This document shows positions 11,536 through 23,150 of a DNA stretch of 64,000 bases, piece by piece. The notes under the pieces are model-generated. The model was not told where the DNA came from, ran no database searches, and saw only the letters and a program-made list of their open reading frames with translations. Source of the DNA: Turbatrix aceti (Eukaryota > Nematoda > Chromadorea > Rhabditida > Panagrolaimidae); contig OZ017767.1 of NCBI GenBank assembly GCA_963969345.1, positions 5,484,739 to 5,548,738 of the forward strand. Reading direction: 5' to 3'. The stretch's first letter is position 1; each line of letters opens with the position of its first letter. The position numbers and the translations under genes were made by a program.

Positions 11536-12370
11536 AGCGTTACAGGTGAAATAAATCGACTGACTGCAACCACAACCGTCAAATTGTATTGATGACTCAT
11601 GCTATCACCCCACCAAACAACACGCACGCGACTTTCAAAACGACAAACATAAACGTACACCTATCAAAACAATTTTTCGCAATCGGCGAAAACCGTCAAA
11701 ACTAAGAACACTCAAATTTTCGAAATAACAGCTTGGGTGATAATAAAAAACGAATCTCAAATTATAAAGGGATCCGTAAAAAAACAAAGCAATAAAGCCG
11801 GACGGACGGCAAGAAAAAGCAAAAGCAACGAAAATGCGCACGCGCCCCGAACGTATTCAAAGCACGCGCTTTACCGTAGAATCGTCGTCGCACTTCGCCA
11901 AGCCTGCACGCACGCTGCCCAGTCGCAAGCGCGGCAGCTCGCCCGCTCGTTTCTGAATCACGTTTGCGCGCGTTCGTCGTTGTGTCTCTCGTACGCTTGT
12001 TTGGTGTACGCGTTCTACTTGTCGTGTGTGGTGTTTTGCGCCAAAACTTTTTTTCGCTCTCTGTTTGCTGCGTCAACGGCTTTTTGTTTTTTTATCGTGC
12101 GTCAATGTTGTTTCACATAGATGCGAAATTTTGCGACCCAGAGTTCAAAGAACGGCAATAACCCTTTTGTTTCTCGTGTCTCTAGCATCTGCAATCCCCT
12201 TAGTGACATTGTTACCTGGCGTTTGTTTTATCGATTCACAGATCTTCTCTCTCAATGACTTTTGCGGATTCACGCACGCAATTATTATTGTTATTTTTTT
12301 TTTCAGGAATTTTGATTGATCAATGCACATTCGGGACATCGCAGAGAATACTGGCTAGGAACAAAGCAAC
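11536..12370. other. Shared upstream region between CHMP5 and PP4R3
   Basis: This 835 bp stretch separates two diverging start codons and probably contains both promoters. It is rich in CG and CACGC words around 11840-12000. A polypyrimidine tract ending in TTTTTTCAG near 12305, shortly before the PP4R3 ATG, could be a 5' UTR or trans-splice acceptor. No coding segment is supported. Confidence 0.5.
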
Positions 12371-15300
12371 ATGTCCACTAGCAGCAACGACTCTGACGTC
12401 CGACCAAAAACCCCGGAAACTCCGAAGAAGGTCGAGGATGAGCCAAAATCCGTCGAGGAAACCGCAGTGACTCCTCCGAAGGCAGAACAAGACGAACCCA
12501 AGAGCAATGTGGACGTGGAAGCAGCCTCCACGTCCACAGTCACCAATGACAACGATTCCAAGCCACTACCGCCGCCGGCCGAAACTGAGGGACCCAGCCT
12601 GCCCACTTCGACCACGACCACCACCACCGCCACTCCAACCACCGATGACCCAGCACCGGAAGCGTCGACGTCATCGGGCGTGCTTAGCGAGTGCGCCGAT
12701 ACCGATCGACTCGCGCGATCCATCGTCCGCAACGCTCCGTATCGCGAGCTCTCCGTCGAGGATGTCGACGAGATTCTCGGTACCGACGCCGAAGAAGTCA
12801 CTTCTGAAGCGGATGAAAAGTATCTTTCAACCGTCGAGATTACCAAGGTTTGTTTTTTTTGTTTGCGACTTTTATTCACGATTTTCATTGGTCATTTTTT
12901 CTCTTTTCCGCGAATTTCAAAGCTCTGCCGGCGAGATATCGATTTTGTAAATGTGTATTTTTTTTTCAACGCGGCAGCGATCAATAGTTTCTTACGATCT
13001 TCTTTCTTTCGAATCATCTTTTGGATTGACGACGCTACTTTTGTATTGGTCATTCATTCGGTTAAAATTTTTGTAAATTGAGAGTTCAAAATTCAGTTAT
13101 TTTTAAAATTTTTGGCTCATATCTTTTTTTTTATTTCCCGCCAATTTTTGACGTAATAGCGTAGCAATATTATACCGCCACCTTCTACTGATAACAATAT
13201 TGACGGCTGGAATGTTCTTGTGACAGTCATTATTGGAGACAGTGTTTCCAGTACTTTACACTTTTAACCAGTTTTGTCCAAAAATGTTTTTTTTTGCTGT
13301 ACAACCAGCGTGTTATAAATTTTAATGGTAATAGAGACGTTTTTTTGCAGGATGCTCACAATCGCGTGAAATTGTACATGTTATGCGAGCAACGCCAGTG
13401 GGACGACAAAGGCACGGGTCACGTCGTATGTATCGAGCATCCACCTAAGTCAAATCAACACTACCTCGTTGTCCGACTCGAAGGAGGAGGTGAGATTTTT
13501 TCTTCTTTCTCCATGTTTCGCGCTTTCGTCTGTTTTTATGAACGAACGAGAACAAACGAAGATTGAATGCACAATGCAATATGCACGCACGCGCGATATC
13601 GACTGACTTTTCGGAGAGATTTGCGTCGTTTGTCGCACAAACAGGGTAATCGATTGTTATTTTCAGAGTCCAATATTTTGACTTCGCGGATCGGACAGCG
13701 TAAGAACTATCAAAGGCAACAGGGCACCTTGATCGTATGGCCAGAGTCGGACAGCACCGATCTTGCTCTCAGCTTCCAGGAACGCACCGGATGCGAGGAA
13801 GTCTTGGAGAAGATTGGAAAAATTCAGAATAAGGATCTGACTGTGAGTTTTACTTTTTTTGGGCTGGGTTCTTGACCGATCGTACTTTTTCAGACCATGG
13901 AGTTCCCCAACGACGACGACAACGGTAGTGACGCGAGTGATCCGGGTGTAGCCAACTGGCAGGGCATGACTCTTCCGGAATGCGCGGTCGATAACCTGCG
14001 TGAAATCGAAAGCATTCTGAATAGCAGTCTGACGCTGGGCTCGAATCGTGAAATGCTTTCAAATACTATTTTATCCGAAGAGTAAGTTTTTTGCTGTTTT
14101 TAAGAAAACAAGCATTTATTTGTGTTTTCTTTTTCTTCAGCTACGTACAAAAATTATGCGCACTTTTTCAACAAGTGGAGCACGCGGAATCGACAGAACG
14201 AGCGACGCTATCCCGTTTTGGAAATATAGCTCGTGACATGTTCATGCTCAACTCGCCACAGCTGATGAACGTGCTCGTGAAGAAGGATCACCTGAACGTC
14301 GTGCTGGGCATGCTGGAGCACGACGCGACGCAGCGCAAGCACAAGAAGCACCGAGAGTTTATAAAGAAGTCCAAGTTCCGGGAAATCCTGCCAATTACGA
14401 ATCTTGAGACCCGGGACAAAATTCACGAGACGTACCGCGTCCAGTACATTCTTGACGTCTGTCTGCCGGCGCCGTCCATGTTTGACGAGAATCTCACCAG
14501 CAACATGAGCAGTCACCTGTTTTTTGCCAGGTGTGAGATCGTCACCAGTTGTGCCGTAAGTTGATTATTGCGTTGTACTTTGTCAATTATTATTTTTTTG
14601 ATGTTTTAGTCCGATCGAAAAATGATGAATCAGCTTTTCTCTGAACTGAAGAGCACGGAGACGTCATTGATCAGGAGAAAAGAACTCGTCGCCTTCCTGA
14701 AGGATTTCACGGCGATGGCAACGGGCCTGACTGCCCCACCCGGCGCGCAAGGTCGTGAGCAGTTTTTCAAAGCCCTGGGCGCGAACGACGTCTACCAGGC
14801 GCTCGACGTATGCATGTCAAGCACGATCGTAGCGACGCAAGCCATGACCATCGACATTATTCACATGATCGCCGAGCCCACCGTAGCTCTCTTCCGTGAC
14901 TACATTTTGAAGCAACAAAACTGCGATGTAAGTTTTTTGAAAATTCTGCAGTCTGCAAAAGTGTTTCAATTTTTTAGGACAAGGAGTTGTTGACTTCAAA
15001 ACTGCTCAATTACATGCTGACGGACCGGGATCCGGAGTTCAGCATAGGAAGGAGCGTCAACGACATCTTCCGGTCGTTATTGGATCCTGAATCTGCGAGA
15101 TTTGATTTTTCTGAATCATTTTTTGAAATTTTCTACGGTCGCACGCTGAAGATGGTCCTCAAGCCCATCATCGATCTGACAGCCGGTGGCAAGCTCCGTC
15201 GCGATGACTACTACACCTCGCAGCTGCTCTGGTGCATCACGGCACTGCTCCAGTACTGCGCCAAGAATCACGAAACTCACATGCGGCAATTTGTTCTTTC

Positions 15301-16903
15301 CCACGACTTGCTGAGGCCGCTGCTCGTCTTTTTGCAGAGCAAATTTCATCTCAATGCTCTTCGTAAGTTTTTTGGGATGTCAAAAAAAATATGTACATTT
15401 GCATTGGCTTTTTTAGGTGTGTTACGGCTGTTCCGTACAATCATTGACTGCAACGACGATGTTTATTACCGTCACATAGTGGAGAAGAAGCTGTTCGCGC
15501 CTATCGTTGCTGGTTTCAACGCTAATGGCTCACGAAACAATCTCCTTAATTCGGCTTATTTGAATCTTTTTGAATGTATTTATACGGTTGGTTTCTGCAA
15601 AAACCGGGCGCCGTTTGACGTATGCGTTTTCTTTCAGGAAAATATTACACAGCTTATCAAGTACATCGGCGACGAATACGAAGCTGACCTGTTTCACGTA
15701 AAGTACGTAAAAACCATGAGCAGGCTGTTCCAACGGTACCGCGACCACAAGGAAAAGCTGCTCAAACGCCAGGCAGACGAAGAATCCATGGAATCCCGAC
15801 GAAATGAAGCCCTCAGAAACGTACCGCAGACGCTCTTCGCACAGATGAAGCGGGAACGAGACCATGACGAAGACGATCTCTTCTTTTCGGCCGATGACGT
15901 CGTCAATGAAAATGTGAGTGATCGTTGTATTGAAGAAGACTGGATTTATTTAGGGATATGATTTGTTTCAGGCTTTTAATGACGTCGAAGAGGACATATT
16001 ACCGATGCGAAAATCTGGCAGCGAACCAATGTTCCCGTCGCTCGGAAAAAGGAGACACAACGACGACGATGGCGTTGCGTCTGTATTTGGCGGATCGGCG
16101 CCTTCGCTGAACGTTGAAAACATACCGAAGCCTTCCAAGATTACGATCAAGATGCCGTCGCTGGGTGGCGCTTCGTTGCCGAATAATGAATCAACGAAGG
16201 AGTCTTCGCCACCGCCACAAAGCGTGCCGATCAAGCAAATTCCGCCGATTTCGCGTCTCAAAAAAGTGAGTTTTGTAGAAAACAATTTTTTTCTTACTCA
16301 GATTTTTTTTCGTTTTTTCTGTTGTTTTTGTAAAAAAAAATCTTGCGTTGTTTTTTGAATGTTTGAATAATTTTGACCTTTTTCAGACGTCGCTGGTGAA
16401 TTATGACTCCAGCGATTCGGACAGCGACGACGAAGACTCGGAAGCCGGACAGTCCCAGTCCGCCCCGGCATCTCTGCACCCTTGCTCGCCCGGCGTCTCC
16501 GAGGCCTCGCCCGAAGCCAGCACGTCCTCTGCGCCGAACAACGAAGACTCCCGGGTCAGCAGCGCGCCACCCACAATCTCCGTAGACGAGGACTCCGGCT
16601 CAGTGCTCAACGGCGAGACACGAAAACGACGACGCACCCTCGAAGACGAAGAGCCGGCTGTCGAAGCCGACACCAACAAGAGATCGCGTTCGAGTGACTC
16701 GAGTCCTGTCAAAGCGGAGAGGCAACAACCATCGCGTAAATGGCTTCGTCAATACGCCCTCGAGTCCGCAGTCGTGCAGCGTCGAGGTCATCGGCAAGCG
16801 ACTCTCCCCCTTCGTCGACGAAGGCACAGCGGAAGACGCCGAGCGAGAAGACACTTCTCCGGCCGGGAATCACTCTACTTCAAGTCCTGCAGCTGCTGTC
16901 TGA
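12371..16903 (+). CDS. smk-1: PP4 regulatory subunit 3 (SMEK/SMK-1)
   Basis: My exons are 12371-12847, 13351-13489, 13667-13842, 13894-14081, 14141-14555, 14610-14927, 14978-15362, 15417-15586, 15638-15913, 15972-16265, 16387-16707 and 16772-16903; about 1096 residues. After a Ser/Thr/Pro-rich N-terminal extension comes the PH/EVH1-like domain (VKLYMLCEQRQWDDKGTGHV; QQGTLIVWPESDSTDLALSF), then the SMK-1 (DUF625) helical repeat region (HREFIKKSKFREILPITN, RDKIHETYRVQYILDVCLP, VLRLFRTIIDCNDDVYYRH, NLLNSAYLNLFECIYT). The tail is acidic, Ser-rich and has KRRRT/KRSRS nuclear-signal-like clusters. PP4R3 directs the PP4 phosphatase to nuclear substrates; in C. elegans SMK-1 it acts with DAF-16 in lifespan and with the DNA damage response. 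The last splice (16708-16771, weak GTCAAA donor) is inferred; without it the frame runs on to 17193 with unnatural Arg/Cys-rich sequence. Confidence 0.9.
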
Positions 16904-17371
16904 GCACTGGTTGTTGTCTCTGTCGCCGTCGACACAGAATCGCATCGCGCTGGTCAAGCGTGTTGTCCTCCTCCGACAACCGACCGCGGTACGTCTGGAT
17001 CCGGTGTCCTAGTCTTTCCCTGCCCGAAACACGACGACGACGCCCTTCCGCGCCTTTCTCTTGTCCAGTACACAACCAGCCAGCTCAGGTTTCGTTTTTT
17101 TGGTTTATCTCCGCTTTCCCCACACACATTCTTCTTTTTGCGCATTTGATGTCGGCTGTACATACAAGAAGGTCATCCGCAGCTATAAGATAAATCACAC
17201 GCGAGTATCCTGGAGAGTGAGGGGGAGGGTGGCGTCAGTGGATTTTACCCGTGTCCGAAAGGACTGCGGATCGAAGCCATTGTCGTGGTCCTGATCGTTG
17301 GACGGGAATCTGTACAAAACGAATCGTGTTGAGGCGGGCGAATGACAAAAAACGGGCCGATTTTGCCCGAA

Positions 17372-19399
17372 TCAGTGCGCATCGGACATGGAAGAATCCG
17401 CGTCCTCCTGCATGGATCCGGCGTCGAGTGAACGGGCAGAAGCCGTTGACGAAAAGGCGACAGCTGGCATGGCCGCGGCACGCAGCTTCAGGATGTCAGA
17501 CGAAGCAGGGCACTCAAAGTGCACGCAGTGGAAGACCTCGTTGGCCGAGTTGTGCGTGCCGACGATTTTGATGAAAACAACAGGCTGCAGCGGAAACGAG
17601 ACCACCCGCCACGACCGAACGTCGTTCTCTTCGACGACCTTGGTCCACGTCGTCTGGTCGCAGGAGACCTCGATGAAGTAGCTGTACGTCCGATCGTCGA
17701 GGTCCCAAAGCAGCAGGCCGACGCTGTCGATGAGGTACGGCTGCGGCAGTTGGACCGTGATGTTACCACTGCCCAGCTGGTGGCATGTGTAGCCGTTGTC
17801 CCAGTCGTAGTTGTTGACGAAGCCGTTGAGGAGTGCGTTTCGGAGACGGGAGACGCCCTCAATGACCAGGGCGTTGTTGGGCACGGTAGCGACGTTGGAT
17901 TTGGGTATGAGCAATTTCGTGGCAGGATCCACGTCAGCCTCGAGGCCGTGCGATCGTCGGTAGTCGTCGGTCATGAACATGGCCTCGAAGCCGGCGATTT
18001 GGAATGTCTGGTTGTGGACGAGACCCGCTGTGCCGCAGATCCGGATGTACCTGTAAGAAGTCAATGCCATGGCACACAGGGGGCAAAAAGACTCACTTGA
18101 CCACCCGTTTTTTGAAAAGCAGGTTCTGCAGACTGCGACAGGCGTACTTGCTGTGGTCGATGACCCGGACCCAGTCGTGGCGGTCGACGCTCACCTCGAC
18201 GGCGTAGGAAAATGATCGCTGCTCCCGGTCAGGTAGCTGGATTTTCAGAAAATTGATAATAAACGGCCGACCCAGCTCAATGATGATATCGTCTCCCGGC
18301 TCGCCGATACGGTGCTTCAGCATGCAGCGTTCGCCTTCGAAGCGGCTGTGGGTGTACTCGAAAAACGCCTTCGGTCCATCGCCAGCTAGGACGCCAGCGC
18401 CGAGCTGGGAGGTGGCGACGTTGACATTTGGCAGCAGAAATCCCCTCAAGACCAATTCGCTGCTTCGAGTCCGCGTTTGCTCCCGGATGACGTCCAGGAG
18501 GTGGTCGGGATCCACGAGGCCCGAAGGACGAACCACGGTGAGCAGGTCATCGAGTTTGATGAGCTGAAGTCGCACCTGGGCCACGAGCAACGGAAAAGAG
18601 GCCGACTCTTCGGGATTGGCTTCCATCCAGCGAGCCACCGCCCGGAAAATCTCGATCTCGGAAGCGTAGAATGAGTCCCGACTGATTATGTGGAGCAGAG
18701 CGGAGAAGGGCAGCTGGGAGAAGTTCGACTGACGCACGACGTCTTCGGCCATCGCGTCGATCTTGTCCAGGGCAAAGGAGGCCAGGGACTGCATCGAGTA
18801 CATCTGGGCGACCGTGTAGATGTCGCAGACCTTTTCCAGGGAAACCACGCTCTGCAAGATTGTCAATAGACAGCTGAGGAGCAGGAGTCGCGACAACTCA
18901 CCTGGAGGTGATCCGAAACGGCTTTTTCGAGCTCGACGAAACCGTACTTGTGGACCAAGCCGAGAATGTCAAAGACAAGGTCGATCTTGCAGGTGTCCAG
19001 CGAGATCACCGCGGTATAAATGTACTTGAGCAGAATTCGGAAAGCGTCCGCGGGGGTCTCCTTCAGCTCAACCGACGTCGCTGTGGATTCCTGCATCCCG
19101 CTGAAGAACATGGCCCTGCAAAAAAGAACCAAAGTACCCCAGGAAAGTCAACGGAAGGCGACAAACTTGAAATAATCGCTCCGGGCGGCAAGCACGACCC
19201 TGTGCACCGGAAAGGACTGGCCCTCGACGATGAGGGTCACGTCGCTGAGCTCCGCGTTCATGAATAGCGCGCTGATCTGCTCCGCGAGGCGCACGATTTC
19301 CGAACTCGTCGATTGCCACCTCGGCACAATACTAGTCGTCTCAGGCCTCGCATCGCCGCTGCCAGAAATGTGCAGCGACTTGAGACTCACGTCGCTCAT
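17372..19399 (-). CDS. BTBD9: BTBD9-like BTB/BACK/discoidin protein
   Basis: Exons (complement) 19167-19399, 18902-19115, 18097-18851 and 17372-18050 give 626 residues. The order is as in BTBD9: a BTB domain (SDVTLIVEGQSFPVHRVVLA; about 38-150), a BACK domain (about 155-260, ending in DDLLTVVRPSGLVDPDHLL) and two F5/8 type C discoidin-like domains. The first contains EVSVDRHDWVRVIDHSKYACRS. The second begins near VIEGVSRLRNALLNG and contains NYDWDNGYTCHQLGSG and GTHNSANEVFHCVHFECP. The start is the ATG at 19399, 40 nt after a CAACGCAG acceptor at about 19440. BTBD9 is a candidate CUL3 substrate adaptor linked in humans to restless legs syndrome and in flies and worms to dopamine and iron handling (C. 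elegans hpo-9). The short C-terminal tail is Ala/Ser/Asp-rich. Phases at all three introns join perfectly. Confidence 0.95.
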
Positions 19400-19650
19400 A
19401 AAACGCTCACTCAGCTTGGCTGAAGCGTATCTGCGTTGAGACGAAACGAATTTCACCAAAAAATCGAATCGATCAAGTATGCACTCAAGTTCGGCTCAAA
19501 AAACCGATTACGACGTCATCAAAGCCCATTCGTCTTCTCCGTGTCTGTTTCTTATGCAAGAGATCAGCCCGCCGCTCAGGGGCTCACAAAAAAATCAATC
19601 GATCAACCCAGAAAAACAAAAACAGGTGAGCAGTCATTTTCAGTCGTCGT

Positions 19651-20272
19651 TCAATAGCGGTCGCTGCGGAAACGTCGTCCACCCCCGCTGGCGCGCCGGA
19701 AATCATTGGCCTGTCGGGGACCGACAACCGAGACATCGATGTAGTCGCCGGGCTCGAAGCGGAGGTCGCCGAGGGTTTTGCGGTCGTCGACGCCGGCGTG
19801 GCCGTAGACGACGCTGCCGATGTTGCGCAGAGCCATCCTCGGTGTGCTTCGTTCCGGGGAGACTGAAAAAAACGGTAAATAAGGTAAAATGGCCTAAAAA
19901 TAAACAACTCACCAGCTACAAAGTCAAAAGTAGTGCCCTTGACGTTGGTTTCCGAGCTGACGTCCTTGATCAGACCCATGAGCTCCTTGAGCGAGCAGTT
20001 CAGCCTGAAAGAAAAAACACCTGTCACCTGGCACGGAGCATTCAACGGTAAACTCACCACGTGTAGACCTGCAGCTCGTTGTTCGGGGTTTTTCCCTTCG
20101 CAAATTCCATTCCGGTGTGGTGACGATCTGGAGAAATAAAAATACGCAGCAAAAACGGGCAAACCTGCAAAAAAACCGCGTCAAACGCCAAAAAATACGA
20201 AAAACCAACCTTCTCCCTGTCAATGTCCTTGGGCGATTTAGAACGGACTTCTGAGATCACGTCCGTGGTCAT
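19651..20272 (-). CDS. SAP18: SAP18 (Sin3-associated polypeptide 18)
   Basis: Exons (complement) 20210-20272, 20058-20164, 19913-20004 and 19651-19862 give 157 residues, close to the usual 153-170. Matching blocks in order: SPKDIDREK followed by VCPFLLRIF; HHTGMEFAKGKTPNNELQVY followed by TW; LNCSLKELMGLIKDV; a beta strand KGTTFDFV; then MALRNIGSVVYG and LGDLRFEPGDYIDVSVV, with an Arg/Gly-rich end. SAP18 has a ubiquitin-like fold and is part of the ASAP complex (with RNPS1 and Acinus) on spliced mRNA and of Sin3-HDAC complexes. It is head to head with SKA1, with 222 bp between the two ATGs, which suggests a shared bidirectional promoter. Confidence 0.93.
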
Positions 20273-20494
20273 CCTGAGTGGTAATTACAGACAATGCACT
20301 AATAAAGCAGAAAGAACACAACGCGGAAGTTGGACGCTTTCTGAATTGCAGCTGCGGTCAATCGTTTGGCGAAATAAACTCGCATGTTGCGGGCAGCATT
20401 CTTGAGCGCGAAAATCGGTTCAAATCGCGCGTCCTCGATTGCATTCGTTCGCCGACTCTTGTTTCACACTATCTAACCTTTTTTTTTGTGAATC

Positions 20495-21563
20495 ATGGTG
20501 CCCAGCAGGCAGGATTTCGATGTTTTACTCGATATGTGTGTCGCCTACGAAAAAGACCCTCAAAAGCAGTATTGGGGTTAGTTTTGTTAAATTTTTGAAT
20601 CTGTAACACTAAAATTCGTGTTTTACAGTTGAATCGATGGTTGAGAAGCTGGATGGCATCAAGAAGCAGCATCGGAGTATGCTGGACGTTGAGATGCTCG
20701 GCTTGGATGGCTTTGACATGGCGGCGATCAGGCATGCCGTTCGCGAGAAGCACCCGCCATTTGCTGAGATGCAGCCTCATTCCTCCGCCAACGACGACAG
20801 CATGGAAGCGGATCCGACTCCGATAACCACAGCCGCTACGCCGCTTGCTGAGACGCCTAGAATCCCGTCGATCTTGAGGGAATCGAGAGTACATCCACCG
20901 GCCCGGATGAGTATGCGTCCGTTGCTTGGATCCGCCTCGAGACCGGTCTACGGCAGGGAGAGCATGTGGACAGGTGCCGCGCCCAATCGGGAGAGCATGA
21001 GGCCCGGTGCTTCGCGTGAAAGCATGCGTCCTCCATTTTTACGACACAGCATGAAGCCTGATTTCGCGTCGACTCGCGAGAGTTTCAGGCCGCAATCTGT
21101 TGTTCGGGAGCCCCAGGTTTGTTTTTGTACCTTTTCTGTTGATTTTCGTTTCAAGACAACGTTGCAGATCCTAGAAGAAGAAACCGACGGCTGCCTCATG
21201 GCCCCCATCACCGATGCCGCCCACGCGGGACTCCCCGAGTACATGAGACGTCGGCTGACCTTCGAGCAACTCACGCTCCTCATCGGCGCTCTGGAAGCTG
21301 CCCTTCAAGCCCGAATCGACCTCGAACGAACCAGATTCGGCGACCTATCAAAAAACGCGAAGAACATCGTCATCAAGTACAGGGACGAGCGTGCAGGGCT
21401 CAAACTGCCTCCGTCGGCGCGGTTCGTGTCGAACGACGAGTGGTGCCACCACAGCCCTGCCAACCTCAAATTCAAGGTCAAATTCGCAATAGAGCAGCTT
21501 GTCCAGTTCAAGCGTGTCCGTGTGATGCAACTCAAGGGCAAGCCCTACGTTTTGTTGTTATAA
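20495..21563 (+). CDS. SKA1: SKA1-like spindle and kinetochore protein
   Basis: Exons 20495-20576, 20629-21116 and 21168-21563 give 321 residues. A short N-terminal helical part (VESMVEKLDGIKKQHRSML) corresponds to the coiled coil that assembles the SKA complex. The C-terminal 130 residues match the SKA1 winged-helix microtubule-binding domain: LPEYMRRRLTFEQLTLLIGA, then NIVIKYRDE, and the final VRVMQLKGKPYVLL. Between them lies a long disordered linker with repeated RESM(R/W)P-type units (about 20955-21110), unusual for vertebrate SKA1. The SKA complex couples kinetochores to depolymerising microtubules and recruits PP1. The Ser in each R-E-S repeat is a plausible mitotic kinase site. Assignment rests mainly on the C-terminal domain and length. 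Confidence 0.8.
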
Positions 21564-21728
21564 ACTGTTTGCAACCATAAAATTGTGCCTTGCTGGGATC
21601 ATTATGCCGTTTTTGTCATTCGGCCTTGGGTGTATTTTTTTGGCGTCACGCGAGCATTTTTTTACCGTAACTTACAAGCAGAGAAAAGCGTGGGTTGGTT
21701 TAAGTAGTTCCTCTCTAGTTAGTCTACC

Positions 21729-22281
21729 ATGTCGACCGACTGCCCCATCCGCAACGTCATCGGCAGTCGCAAGCGCGTCGTCAACAAGAAGGAGATCGTC
21801 GAGTACCTCGTCGACTGGGAGCCATCCTACACGACCGACATCTCCGCAGCCGCCATCAAGGAGTACGAGGAGTCTACCGGGAAGTGCGAGGTCATTGGTC
21901 CGTCGAAGGTGAGCAAGGAGAAGGCCAAATCCGTCGAAGACTGGCGCTGGATCATCAAGCGGTTGGTTTTTGGATGCCCTGGTCCCAAAGAGATTTCTTT
22001 CGCACGAACTTTTTGTTTTCTTGGTCCCAAAACGATTTCTTAGCACGAACTTTTTGTTTTCTTGGTCCCAAAACGATTTCTTAGGCCTAAATTATTTTTT
22101 TTTGGTCTCAAAACGCTTTCTTACACCTATTTTTTTCCTGGTCTGAAAACGATTTCTTATACTGTATTTTTTTTTATTTTTCAGCAACGACGAGTACTTT
22201 GTCGTCTCCTACGAAAAAGTCACCACCCGGTACCTCAAGGAGTACCTAAAGTACATCAACAGCCGACTCGCCATGACCTGA
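21729..22281 (+). CDS. Small chromodomain-like protein
   Basis: Exons 21729-21961 and 22185-22281 give 109 residues. The N-terminal part reads like a chromodomain: VIGSRKRVVNKKEIVEYLVD followed by WEPSY, a hydrophobic-aromatic strand pattern typical of methyl-lysine readers, though spacing of the aromatic cage is not fully conventional. The rest (DWRWIIKR, then NDEYFVVSYEKVTTRYLKEY) is Tyr- and Lys-rich with a predicted C-terminal helix. I do not recognise an orthologue; alternatives are a chromo-barrel or another small nuclear protein. The intron contains a five-unit tandem repeat. The stop is only 54 bp from the stop of the convergent RING-like gene. Confidence 0.6.
21981..22178. repeat. 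Intronic tandem repeat, about 36-41 bp unit, five copies
   Basis: Units begin GGTCCCAAA or GGTCTSAAA followed by ACGATTTCTTA and a pyrimidine-rich tail. The first two are nearly identical, including CACGAACTTTTTGTTTTCTT; the last three decay. The array fills almost the entire intron of the chromodomain-like gene. Each unit ends in a poly-T tract, and the last merges with the functional TTTTTCAG acceptor. Confidence 0.9.
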
Positions 22282-22335
22282 CTCCCTCGCACCTTCATTA
22301 TTGTTACTTTTTGATGCTTGAAACGTGTTTGGCCA

Positions 22336-23005
22336 TTAACAGTAGCCCTTCGGAGGCGAGGTACAGTCAAAAGCGATGTCAAAGCCGAGTGCGGTGGGGC
22401 AGGAATCTTTGAGGCACTCAACGTCGTCGCTGGACGTTGAATAATGCGCGGTCGAACACGGCAAGGCGCAGAGCCGCTGCACGAGGCTGTTGTTGAAGTC
22501 GCTCGCGTTGACCGGCAATGCGTTGTCAGGGTTAATGGAGTCGACAGACGTAGACGAAGGAGAGGATTCCAGGAGACCGTCGATGGGGACGAAAGACAGG
22601 GACACGGATTCGCATTCTACCGGCTGTGAGTAGTAGCGGGGCGAAGGAAGCCCTAGTTCTTTGTACGCGTCGGCTTTGAGCTGCGCGTACTCCTGCATCG
22701 CGCCGCTTTTCAGTCTGGCATCCACGGACCACGGTGAGGGGCAGTACTTGACGGGACACAGCTCGAGAGGGGCTTCCACGATTCTGACTTCGAGGAGACA
22801 GTCCTCGCAGACGGCGTGCCCACATTCGAATCTCAGAAGCGTGTCCGTCAGCATCAGGTCCTGGCAGGGGCCGTCGCAGGTGCGCATCTCCACCTGAAAG
22901 GTTCATTTGATGGCTATGACAACGATAGGGGCCTACAAAATGCAGATCGACGTCGGCAAGCGTGTCATTTGAATCAACGCGCCGGATGGAGCTGTGATTT
23001 TGCAT
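22336..23005 (-). CDS. RING-like zinc finger protein
   Basis: Exons (complement) 22937-23005 and 22336-22893, with a 43 bp intron, give 208 residues. After 23 residues comes a RING-type cysteine pattern: CDGPC, twelve residues, then FECGHAVCEDCLLEV, and CPVKYC eleven residues later. This is the arrangement of a C3HC4-like E3 ubiquitin ligase finger, although the last pair (C-P-V-K-Y-C) has an atypical spacing. The rest is Ser/Asn-rich with several Cys near the C-terminus and no recognised domain. The ATG at 23005 is chosen; an upstream in-frame extension to about 23044 is possible. Substrate and localisation are unknown. Confidence 0.65.
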
Positions 23006-23150
23006 GGCAGTCGACTGTAGATGACTAACTGATCGCCGGCGCAAATTTTCCCATCTGTCTTCTGAATATCATTCAAATTTACTCTGTACGACAACTTTTT
23101 TGGAACAAAAACGGTACAAACTTAACAAAAAATGTAAAACAAAACAAATA

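Noticed and set aside
16736..17193. In-frame continuation of PP4R3 to 17193
   Set aside because: The sequence becomes Arg/Cys-rich and unlike any PP4R3 tail, while the shifted frame is natural; probably off-frame reading.
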